A stretch of 9,656 bases of DNA. Origin: JAAYUD01 sp036846645 (GTDB lineage: Bacteria; Bacteroidota; Bacteroidia; Bacteroidales; Bacteroidaceae). The translations under genes were made by a program, and so were the position numbers. Location: assembly GCA_036846645.1 (NCBI GenBank), contig DAIUBN010000122.1:1-9656 (forward strand), read 5' to 3'. Positions 1 to 5,959 of this stretch are shown piece by piece (positions within the stretch are counted from its first letter, which is position 1; the number at the start of each line of letters is the position of its first letter). The notes beneath the pieces are model-generated. The model was not told the DNA's origin. It did no database searches and saw only the letters and a list, made by a program, of their open reading frames with translations.

Positions 1-33
1 GGCAAGATTAGGAAAATGGTAGCAAAGGTCAGG

Positions 34-720
34 CTATAAAGCCCCTTCGTCGGCAAAGCTATAGTATGAACCGTCACAGACAATGACGTGATCAAACATT
101 CTGATATTCATCAGTTCGGCGGCTTTCTTTATTGTTCGGGTAAGGTGTATGTCTTGATGACTAGGGCGTGCATTGCCCGAAGGATGATTGTGCACTACAG
201 CTAGCTGTGTAGCCCTTTTCAAGATAGCGTCACGGAGTATGAGCCGCACATCGGCATACGTTCCATCTATACCACCCGAACTGATTTTGACTTTTTCTAT
301 CACCGTTCCTGCCTGAGTGAGCAGCAAACTCCAGAACTCTTCGTGAGGCAGATCGGCAAGAAGAGGAAGAAACAGATTGTATACATCCATCGGGCTGGTA
401 ATTCGTTCACGTTCTCGAGGGGTGGCATCGTTACGACGTCGTGCCAACTCTAGAGCAGCCATGATAGTAATGCTCTTGGCGGGCCCCATTCCTTTGAAAT
501 GAGAAAATTCGGAGATATCCCACTTTGCGAGAGTATTAAGATTGTTGTTGCATGTTCCCAACATTCTTCGTGACAGTTCTACGGCATTCTCTTCGGCATT
601 GCCAGAACCGATTAGAATAGCTATCAGCTCTGCATCGCTCAATGCAGCAGCACCATGAAGCATCATTTTCTCGCGGGGACGGTCGTCTACAGACCATTGG
701 TTGATAGAAAGTTTTTCCAT
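34..720 (-). CDS. radC: RadC family protein (JAB/MPN domain)
   Basis: This 228-aa protein matches the usual full length of RadC. The N-terminal part (about 1-100) resembles the UPF0758 N domain and includes a helix-hairpin-helix-like stretch at 72-92 (FKGMGPAKS). The C-terminal JAB/MPN domain (about 107-226) carries the metal-binding signature HNHPSG at 177-182, with Ser187 and Asp190 completing the HxHPSGx(4)SxxD pattern. RadC was named for DNA repair, but that role is disputed and the family's true activity is unsettled; the JAMM motif suggests a zinc-dependent hydrolase. The gene is third in the minus-strand run after efp and the glycosyltransferase gene, 44 nt downstream of the latter. 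It ends in TAG. The 33 nt between its stop and the window edge contain no start codon or terminator that I can see. Family assignment is secure; function is not. Confidence 0.95.
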   Translation of the reverse strand: MEKLSINQWSVDDRPREKMMLHGAAALSDAELIAILIGSGNAEENAVELSRRMLGTCNNNLNTLAKWDISEFSHFKGMGPAKSITIMAALELARRRNDATPRERERITSPMDVYNLFLPLLADLPHEEFWSLLLTQAGTVIEKVKISSGGIDGTYADVRLILRDAILKRATQLAVVHNHPSGNARPSHQDIHLTRTIKKAAELMNIRMFDHVIVCDGSYYSFADEGAL

Positions 721-721
721 A

Positions 722-757
722 GTTTATAGGACATATAAGGTTTATAGGGCATATAAG
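722..757. repeat. Tandem pair of 18-bp near-identical repeats between the glycosyltransferase gene and radC
   Basis: Two adjacent 18-bp units, 722-739 (GTTTATAGGACATATAAG) and 740-757 (GTTTATAGGGCATATAAG), differ at a single base. The second unit overlaps an inverted repeat, TAGGGC (745-750) and GCCCTA (757-762), with a 6-nt loop. Together they fill most of the 44-nt gap before the radC start. The hairpin lacks a T-run on either side, so it is not an obvious terminator. It could be an RNA-processing site, a stability element or a replication-slippage product. Confidence 0.85.
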
Positions 758-764
758 CCCTACA

Positions 765-1754
765 CTATTTATAAAAGTTTGTTTTAAAAGCTTCGAACTC
801 ATCTTTTCCCAGTACACATCTGCGCCACCAGGCACGAATAAAGCCGGTACCATATCCAATGAGTTGGATATAGGCGGCAAAAATTGAATAAAAGCCAATC
901 AGCAAACTCTTGTTCTTCAGTGAAGAGTCGATAAATACCATCAATGCATATAGCAGTAATAGACTCAGCGACCAAGAGCAAAACAATCCTCCAAGAAGCA
1001 ACACTGCACAACCCAACGTGAAAACGGCGGGTAACAGATGAACTAACTTCAATGAATCGGGATACTTCTTATAAAGGTTGATGCGAGCAATACCCGAATT
1101 GTGTACCTGTTTGAAGAACTTCTTCCAATCGGTACGACGTTTGTGATATACCCAAGCTTCAGGAAATAGTCTACAGCTATATCCATTCTTAAATATCCGG
1201 ATACTGAAATCGATATCCTCTCCGAAACGCATCTGAGAGAAACCATGCAAAGCCTGATACGCTTCGCGACGAACTCCCATATTGAAACTGCGCGGATAGA
1301 ACTTATCCATCTTCTTCTTTCCACCCCGAATACCACCGGTAGTGAAAAAAGAGGTCATCGAATAATTAATGGCTTTTTGAACATCAGTGAAAGAACTGTG
1401 TGCCCTGTCCGGTCCACCAAAGGCATCGGCAGGAACAGATTTCAACTCTGCTACGACAGCATCAAAATAAGTATCGGGAAGAATACAATCAGAATCCAGG
1501 ATGATAAGATAATCACCACTAGCACGTTCAGCGCCATAGTTGCGAGAAGGCCCCGGCCCCGAGTTCTGCTTAAAGAAGTAATGAATAGACAGTTTATCAG
1601 AAAAGCTGTCTGCGATTTTTTCACAAGAGATAGTCGAACCATCATCAATCACCAGCACTTCAAAGTCTTTGAAGTGCTGACTGACCAAACTTTGCAATAA
1701 CTCACTAAGTTCGTCAGGCCGATTGTATACCGGAATGATGACAGAAAAGAACAT
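765..1754 (-). CDS. Family 2 glycosyltransferase, membrane-anchored
   Basis: A 329-aa GT-A-fold glycosyltransferase. The N-terminus begins directly with the nucleotide-binding strand (SVIIPVYNRPDE, residues 4-15). Asp37-Asp38 lie in VIDDGS, and the DxD metal/nucleotide-sugar motif is DSD at 87-89. A GED acid motif at 178-180 could supply the catalytic base, and HKRR at 204-207 fits the basic acceptor/diphosphate region. The C-terminal third has about three hydrophobic segments (roughly 236-258, 260-277 and 284-305) followed by a basic tail, which suggests a transferase held at the inner membrane facing the cytoplasm. The ATG at 1754 was chosen because it begins exactly at the family N-terminus; an in-frame start at 1871 would overlap efp by 116 nt. 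The gene starts 1 nt after the efp stop, so translation is probably coupled. Substrate and product cannot be told from sequence; cell-surface polysaccharide or glycolipid synthesis is likely. Confidence 0.9.
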   Translation of the reverse strand: MFFSVIIPVYNRPDELSELLQSLVSQHFKDFEVLVIDDGSTISCEKIADSFSDKLSIHYFFKQNSGPGPSRNYGAERASGDYLIILDSDCILPDTYFDAVVAELKSVPADAFGGPDRAHSSFTDVQKAINYSMTSFFTTGGIRGGKKKMDKFYPRSFNMGVRREAYQALHGFSQMRFGEDIDFSIRIFKNGYSCRLFPEAWVYHKRRTDWKKFFKQVHNSGIARINLYKKYPDSLKLVHLLPAVFTLGCAVLLLGGLFCSWSLSLLLLYALMVFIDSSLKNKSLLIGFYSIFAAYIQLIGYGTGFIRAWWRRCVLGKDEFEAFKTNFYK

Positions 1755-1755
1755 G

Positions 1756-2334
1756 TTACTGAGCTTCTGGAGCTTTAGCACGACCAACGTATGAACCGTC
1801 GCGGGTATCAACCTCAACGTATTCGCCTTCGTTGATAAACAAAGGAACACGGATTTCGTTACCGGTCTCAAGTTTAGCTGGTTTCAAAGTGTTGGTAGCT
1901 GTATCACCTTTCAAGCCTGGTTCGGTATAAATAACCTTCAAAATAACCTTAACAGGAAGTTCGGCAAACAATACAGTCTCGGTAGAAGCGTCAGAAACGA
2001 CATCAACAATACTACCTTCTTTCATAAAGTCAACACCGGTGATAGAGTTCTTCTCGATAGGAATTTGTTCGTAGGTTTCCTGATTCATGAACATGTAGTT
2101 ATCACCTTCTTGATAAAGATACTGATAGGGGCGACGTTCGATACGAACATCTTCAAGTTTGAAGCCAATCTGATAAGTACGATCGAGTACACGACCATCA
2201 ACAACATCTTTCAACTTGATACGCATAATCGTATTTCCCTTACCGGGCTTTACATGAAGAAATTCTACCACAAAATAGAAATGGCCATCCAATTTGATGC
2301 ACATTCCGTTCTTTACGTCCTGACAGTTAATCAT
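1756..2334 (-). CDS. efp: Translation elongation factor P
   Basis: This 192-aa protein has the standard EF-P length and three-domain layout: a KOW-like N domain (about 1-62), a central OB domain (about 65-125) and a C-terminal OB domain (about 130-187) with the conserved stretch GLKGDTATNTLKPA and the end signature DTRDGSYVGR. EF-P binds between the P and E sites of the ribosome and relieves stalling at consecutive prolines. The tip loop reads KPGKGNT, placing Lys32 where E. coli EF-P carries the modified Lys34. No known EF-P modification enzyme (EpmA, EpmB, EarP, YmfI) is present in the window. The gene is first in the minus-strand run, has a well-matched promoter upstream, and has no Shine-Dalgarno sequence, as is usual in this group. 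Confidence 0.97.
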   Translation of the reverse strand: MINCQDVKNGMCIKLDGHFYFVVEFLHVKPGKGNTIMRIKLKDVVDGRVLDRTYQIGFKLEDVRIERRPYQYLYQEGDNYMFMNQETYEQIPIEKNSITGVDFMKEGSIVDVVSDASTETVLFAELPVKVILKVIYTEPGLKGDTATNTLKPAKLETGNEIRVPLFINEGEYVEVDTRDGSYVGRAKAPEAQ

Positions 2335-2389
2335 AAAATTCTGTATTTATTATAATTGATTTATATTATTTCTTCTAAGTTTTCGGGTG

Positions 2390-2420
2390 CAAAATTACGC
2401 AAATAAGCAAAAATCACAAA
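2390..2420 (-). promoter_or_regulatory. Promoter of efp (Bacteroides sigma-ABfr type)
   Basis: Read on the minus strand, TTTG (2420-2417) is followed by 19 nt and then TAATTTTG (2397-2390). This matches the Bacteroides housekeeping promoter consensus (-33 TTTG, -7 TAnnTTTG). The predicted start lies near 2383, giving a leader of about 50 nt before the efp ATG. Confidence 0.8.
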
Positions 2421-2447
2421 ATGTTCTGATGAAAAATACCATATTTA

Positions 2448-2479
2448 TTTGTGTATCTTAAAAAAAGTCTCTAATTTTG
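2448..2479 (+). promoter_or_regulatory. Promoter of rpmH (Bacteroides sigma-ABfr type)
   Basis: TTTG at 2448-2451, a 20-nt spacer and TAATTTTG at 2472-2479 match the Bacteroides housekeeping promoter consensus. Transcription would start near 2486, about 40 nt before the rpmH ATG, in an A/T-rich leader without a Shine-Dalgarno sequence. It is back to back with the efp promoter; the two -33 boxes are 27 nt apart. Confidence 0.8.
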
Positions 2480-2525
2480 CAGTCCGAATTAATGATAATA
2501 ATAACAAAATAAATATATTATAGCA

Positions 2526-2687
2526 ATGAAGAGAACATTTCAGCCTTCTAATAGAAAGAAGAGAAACAAACATGGTTTCCGTGAGAGAATGGCCACAGCC
2601 AATGGTCGTAGAGTATTAGCATCTCGTCGTGCTAAAGGCAGAAAGAGCTTGACTGTTTCTGATCACTTTAACGGAATAAAAGCCTAA
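2526..2687 (+). CDS. rpmH: 50S ribosomal protein L34
   Basis: A 53-aa, strongly basic protein beginning MKRTFQPSNRKKRNKHGFR and continuing through RMATANGRRVLASRRAKGRK, the unmistakable L34 sequence. L34 is a small protein of the large ribosomal subunit. The C-terminal end (SLTVSDHFNGIKA) is a few residues longer than the roughly 46-aa L34 of E. coli. In many bacteria rpmH sits beside rnpA and dnaA; here it stands alone between its own promoter and a strong terminator, so it is monocistronic. The ATG at 2526 gives exactly the family N-terminus, and the stop is TAA at 2685-2687. Confidence 0.98.
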   Translation: MKRTFQPSNRKKRNKHGFRERMATANGRRVLASRRAKGRKSLTVSDHFNGIKA

Positions 2688-2722
2688 TTATTGATTAGTA
2701 ATCGATAATTCAAAGAAATTAT

Positions 2723-2756
2723 AAAAAGGAGGAATCTTCTGAGGTTCCTCCTTTTT
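2723..2756 (+). terminator. Intrinsic terminator after rpmH
   Basis: A perfect 12-bp inverted repeat, AAAAAGGAGGAA (2723-2734) and TTCCTCCTTTTT (2745-2756), can extend by three more pairs (one G-U) to close a 4-nt loop at 2738-2741. The 3' arm ends in five T. It starts 35 nt after the rpmH stop, as expected for a rho-independent terminator, and insulates rpmH from the downstream operon. Confidence 0.92.
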
Positions 2757-2807
2757 ATTTAGAAGGATGTGATAGAGCTTATACCTTAGTAGTAAAATTA
2801 AGTGGAA

Positions 2808-2843
2808 TTTATTTTGTACTGCTTTCGGTTTGCACTATCTTTG
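2808..2843 (+). promoter_or_regulatory. Promoter repeat copy 1 upstream of the PASTA-rluD-ddl operon
   Basis: First copy of a perfect 36-bp direct repeat. It contains TTTG at 2813-2816, a 19-nt spacer and TATCTTTG at 2836-2843, a complete Bacteroides-type promoter. A start near 2850 would give a leader of about 110 nt to the first gene, running through the second copy. An extra TTTG lies in the spacer (2829-2832). Confidence 0.75.
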
Positions 2844-2899
2844 TTATAAATAGCGAAGATAGGCTACACCTTAGCATTAAAAATAAAATTCGTTCCTCT

Positions 2900-2935
2900 T
2901 TTATTTTGTACTGCTTTCGGTTTGCACTATCTTTG
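2900..2935 (+). promoter_or_regulatory. Promoter repeat copy 2, proximal to the operon
   Basis: Second copy of the same 36-bp sequence, exactly 92 bp downstream of the first. TTTG at 2905-2908 and TATCTTTG at 2928-2935 are again 19 nt apart. The predicted start near 2941 leaves a leader of only about 17 nt before the ATG at 2958. This copy overlaps and so rules out the alternative in-frame TTG at 2922. Confidence 0.78.
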
Positions 2936-2957
2936 CAATAGATATCTAACGAGCATT

Positions 2958-3833
2958 ATGACATTAAACAAATTCTCATCATTGAGCTCTGGCAGATTCT
3001 TTTGGATTAATATAGCCGCCATGACTGTAACTGTCCTACTCTTGGGTATACTCATATTTAAGGGATTGGACGTTTACACTCATCATGGAGAAGAGGTTAT
3101 TGTACCCGAAGTTAAAGGAATGATGCCCAATCAAGCCGAAAAGCTCTTTCGAGACAAAGGTTTGATAGCCAAAGTGGTGAGTACCAGCTATCGCAAAGAT
3201 ATGCCTTCGGGCTGCATCCTTGACCTGACACCCGAATCGGGCGAGAAGGTCAAAAAAGGTCGTATAATATTTCTCACAATCAACTCGATAGATGCTCCGC
3301 TACGTGAAGTACCCGATGTTACAGAAAACAGTTCGGCACGTGAAGCAGAAGCACAATTACTGACCGCAGGTTTCCACCTCACGCCAAATCAATTGGTGAA
3401 AGGCGAAATGGACTGGGTGTATGGTGTATTATATAATGGTAGAAAAATTATCTCGGGTGAGAAGATTCCGGTAGGTTCGATACTGACTTTGCAAATAGGC
3501 AATGGCGATGTAGAATCGGACGAGCAGGACTCAAGCACTATAGCTGCCGATGGAAGCATCATCCTCAATGAAGGCGAAACGGGAGACGAGACGGTATTGC
3601 CAGAAACAAATACGACTAAACCTGAGCAAACAAAAGCGAAGCCAACCCAAACAAAAGCATCAACACCGACGAAAGAAAATAACAACGTAACGAAGAAAGT
3701 TCAGACTAAGGAAAAAGATAATAACATAAAAGCGAAGTCAAAGACAGAGAAGACGCCGGAGAAACAACCAGCAAAGAAAACTCCGGCTAAGAAAGCGCAC
3801 AAAAATGACAACTCTAACGAATCCTGGTTTTAA
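2958..3833 (+). CDS. Membrane-anchored PASTA-domain protein with lysine-rich tail
   Basis: The 291-aa protein has a short cytoplasmic N-terminus with Lys5 and Arg13, one transmembrane segment (about 17-36) and then two PASTA domains: about 46-110 (VIVPEVKGMMPNQAEKLF onward) and about 115-182 (EVPDVTENSSAREAEAQL onward). The remainder (about 184-291) is low-complexity, first acidic and then lysine/threonine/proline-rich, with 19 Lys in residues 221-282, ending in Trp-Phe. PASTA domains in PknB-type kinases and some penicillin-binding proteins bind peptidoglycan fragments; here no kinase or transpeptidase domain is attached. Charge distribution places the PASTA part in the periplasm. It is first in an operon with Ddl, which fits a role in sensing or organising cell wall. 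The ATG at 2958 was chosen because an upstream TTG lies inside a promoter. Domain call is firm; the role is inferred. Confidence 0.88.
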   Translation: MTLNKFSSLSSGRFFWINIAAMTVTVLLLGILIFKGLDVYTHHGEEVIVPEVKGMMPNQAEKLFRDKGLIAKVVSTSYRKDMPSGCILDLTPESGEKVKKGRIIFLTINSIDAPLREVPDVTENSSAREAEAQLLTAGFHLTPNQLVKGEMDWVYGVLYNGRKIISGEKIPVGSILTLQIGNGDVESDEQDSSTIAADGSIILNEGETGDETVLPETNTTKPEQTKAKPTQTKASTPTKENNNVTKKVQTKEKDNNIKAKSKTEKTPEKQPAKKTPAKKAHKNDNSNESWF

Positions 3834-3844
3834 GAACAAGAGAC

Positions 3845-4972
3845 ATGACTGATAAAACACCTGAAGACGAACTACAGCAAATGGATTCATTGCTATCTTT
3901 AGAAGCATATGATCCTGACGACGACATAGAGAATGACGCCGACGAGACCGAAGTGCCCGAAGATGAGACGACGCTGTACGAACACTTCAGGGTAGTAGTC
4001 GACAAAGGCCAGACCCCGATTCGTATCGACAAATATCTCTTCGAAAGAATTGTCAACGCCTCACGCAACAGAATTCAAAGAGCAGCCGATGCCCATTGTG
4101 TTCAAGTAGGAGGGAAAGCGGTGAAGAGCAGCTACAAAGTTAAGCCGCTCGATGTTATTACCGTCATGATGGATCGTCCTCGTTACGAAAACGAAGTCCT
4201 CCCCGAAGATATTCCTCTCAATATTGTCTACGAAGACGATACGTTGATGGTAGTGAACAAGCCAGCTGGTATGGTAGTTCATCCGGGACATGGCAATTAC
4301 AACGGAACACTTGTCAACGCACTGGCTTGGCACATGAAAGATGATAAAGACTACGATGCCAACGACCCACATGTGGGTTTGGTACATCGTATCGACAAAG
4401 ATACCTCCGGTCTGCTAGTTATCGCAAAGACAGCAGACGCAAAGACCAACTTGGGAAATCAATTCTTCTATAAGACTACTCACCGAAGCTATATAGCTTT
4501 GGTATGGGGCATTATTGATGAGAATGAAGGAACGATAGAAGGCAATATAGGACGTAATCCGAAAGACCGACTTCAGATGACTGTTCTCGAAGATCCCGAG
4601 CAAGGCAAACATGCGGTGACTCACTATAGAGTGATTGAACGTCTAGGCTATGTGACATTGGTAGAGTGTATCCTCGAAACAGGACGCACACACCAAATCA
4701 GAGTTCACATGAAACATATCGGCCACACCTTATTTAATGATGAACGTTACGGTGGCCATGAAATTCTTCGTGGCACCCGTTTCAGTAAATATAAACAATT
4801 TGTAAACAACTGCTTCGACATTTGTCCTCGTCAGGCTTTGCATGCCAAAACATTAGGATTTGTACATCCCAAAACAGGAAAGCAAATGGATTTCACATCC
4901 GAGCTTCCTGATGACATGAAGAACTTGATAGAGAAATGGAGAAGTTATATAAGTAATAGAGAAATAGAATGA
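3845..4972 (+). CDS. rluD: RluD-type large-subunit rRNA pseudouridine synthase
   Basis: This 375-aa RluA-family pseudouridine synthase has an S4 RNA-binding domain at about 57-105 (IRIDKYLFERIVNASRNRIQ) and a catalytic domain from about 120. The active-site motif HRIDKDTSG at 181-189 contains the catalytic Asp184. Further family blocks are NKPAGMVVHPG (138-148), LETGRTHQIRVH (277-288) and RYGGHE (301-306). By similarity it isomerises uridines in helix 69 of 23S rRNA, though other RluA-family targets cannot be excluded. Residues 1-45 form an acidic extension: 13 of the 22 residues at 20-41 are Asp or Glu, and no Lys or Arg occurs between residues 5 and 48. This makes it longer than E. coli RluD (326 aa). 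It begins 11 nt after the PASTA gene and overlaps ddl by 4 nt (ATGA). Confidence 0.93.
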   Translation: MTDKTPEDELQQMDSLLSLEAYDPDDDIENDADETEVPEDETTLYEHFRVVVDKGQTPIRIDKYLFERIVNASRNRIQRAADAHCVQVGGKAVKSSYKVKPLDVITVMMDRPRYENEVLPEDIPLNIVYEDDTLMVVNKPAGMVVHPGHGNYNGTLVNALAWHMKDDKDYDANDPHVGLVHRIDKDTSGLLVIAKTADAKTNLGNQFFYKTTHRSYIALVWGIIDENEGTIEGNIGRNPKDRLQMTVLEDPEQGKHAVTHYRVIERLGYVTLVECILETGRTHQIRVHMKHIGHTLFNDERYGGHEILRGTRFSKYKQFVNNCFDICPRQALHAKTLGFVHPKTGKQMDFTSELPDDMKNLIEKWRSYISNREIE

Positions 4973-5949
4973 AACGTAACATTGCTATTGTAGCGGGAGG
5001 TGATACCTCCGAACATGATGTTTCTTTGCGCAGTGCACAGGGAATCTACTCCTTTATGGACAAAGAAAAGTATAACATTTATACCGTTGAGCTTGAAGGG
5101 CACAACTGCCGCGTTCTACTCGACGATGGCAAACAAGTTCCTGTAGATCTCAATACATTTGGCTTCACCATTGATGGTAAAGAGACTCGCTTCGACTTTG
5201 CCTATATCACTATCCATGGCACGCCAGGTGAAGACGGTCGTCTGCAAGGCTACTTCGACATGATGCGTATCCCCTATTCATGCTGTGGAGTATTGGCTGC
5301 TTCGCTCACTTACAACAAGTTTGCCTGCAACCAATTTCTTAAAAGCTTCGGCGTAAGCGTTGCAGAATCTATCCGTTTAAGAAAAGGTGACAAGATTGCC
5401 GACAAAGATGTGATCAATAAAATTGGTCTTCCATGCTTTATCAAACCAAGTCTTGGAGGTTCAAGCTTCGGTGTCACTAAGGTAAAGACGCCTTCTGAGA
5501 TTCAACCAGCCATTGTAAAAGCATTCGATGAAGCTCAAGAAGTAGTCATTGAAGCTTTCTTGGACGGGACAGAATTGACTTGCGGTTGCTATAAGACCAA
5601 AGATAATGCCGTCGTGTTCCCATTGACAGAAGTTGTTGCTCACGACGAATTTTTCACTTACGACGCTAAATACAACGGAAAGGTAGATGAAATCACTCCA
5701 GCCCGTATTGCAGATGATTTGGCAAAACGAGTACAGACATTGACATCTGCCATCTACGATATATTGGAGTGCGAAGGCATCATCCGTATCGATTATATTA
5801 TCACCGAAGGTCATAAAATCAACTTGGTTGAGGTAAACACCACACCTGGTATGACCGCTACAAGTTTTATTCCGCAACAGGTACGTGCTGCAAAACTTGA
5901 TATAAAAGATGTAATAACGGAAATAATAGAAAACAAATTTACGAAATAA
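4969..5949 (+). CDS. ddl: D-alanine--D-alanine ligase
   Basis: A 326-aa ATP-grasp ligase that joins two D-alanines to make the dipeptide terminus of peptidoglycan precursors in the cytoplasm. The N-terminal substrate domain starts IAIVAGGDTSEHDVSL with the conserved Glu15. HGTPGEDGRLQG (83-94) and the ATP-binding region PCFIKPSLGGSSFGV (155-169) follow. The omega-loop region FTYDAKYNGK (229-238) has Tyr235 in the position typical of D-Ala-D-Ala rather than D-Ala-D-Lac enzymes. The Mg-binding C-terminal block has RID at 273-275, then EVNTTPGMT at 288-296 with Glu288 and Asn290. All key residues appear present. The ATG overlaps the rluD stop by 4 nt, indicating coupled translation, and the next gene follows after 10 nt. 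Confidence 0.97.
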   Translation: MKRNIAIVAGGDTSEHDVSLRSAQGIYSFMDKEKYNIYTVELEGHNCRVLLDDGKQVPVDLNTFGFTIDGKETRFDFAYITIHGTPGEDGRLQGYFDMMRIPYSCCGVLAASLTYNKFACNQFLKSFGVSVAESIRLRKGDKIADKDVINKIGLPCFIKPSLGGSSFGVTKVKTPSEIQPAIVKAFDEAQEVVIEAFLDGTELTCGCYKTKDNAVVFPLTEVVAHDEFFTYDAKYNGKVDEITPARIADDLAKRVQTLTSAIYDILECEGIIRIDYIITEGHKINLVEVNTTPGMTATSFIPQQVRAAKLDIKDVITEIIENKFTK

Positions 5950-5959
5950 AAGCTTAGAC

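Noticed and set aside
32..43. GGCT-ATAA-AGCC hairpin at the radC stop codon
   Set aside because: The stem is only 4 bp and there is no T-run after it, so it is too weak to call a terminator.
1245..1700. Plus-strand reading frame of 151 codons opposite the glycosyltransferase gene
   Set aside because: It has no recognisable domain and no promoter, and it lies wholly antisense to a well-supported gene, so it is a shadow frame. The same applies to antisense frames over efp, ddl, rluD and the acyltransferase gene.
1755..1871. Longer glycosyltransferase start at 1871 inside efp
   Set aside because: It would add 39 residues unlike any GT2 N-terminus and overlap efp by 116 nt. The ATG at 1754 starts exactly at the conserved SVIIPVYN strand.
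2922..2957. Upstream in-frame TTG start extending the PASTA protein by 12 residues
   Set aside because: The TTG lies inside the second promoter copy, upstream of its -7 box, so it would not be in the main transcript. The ATG at 2958 gives a normal membrane-anchor N-terminus.
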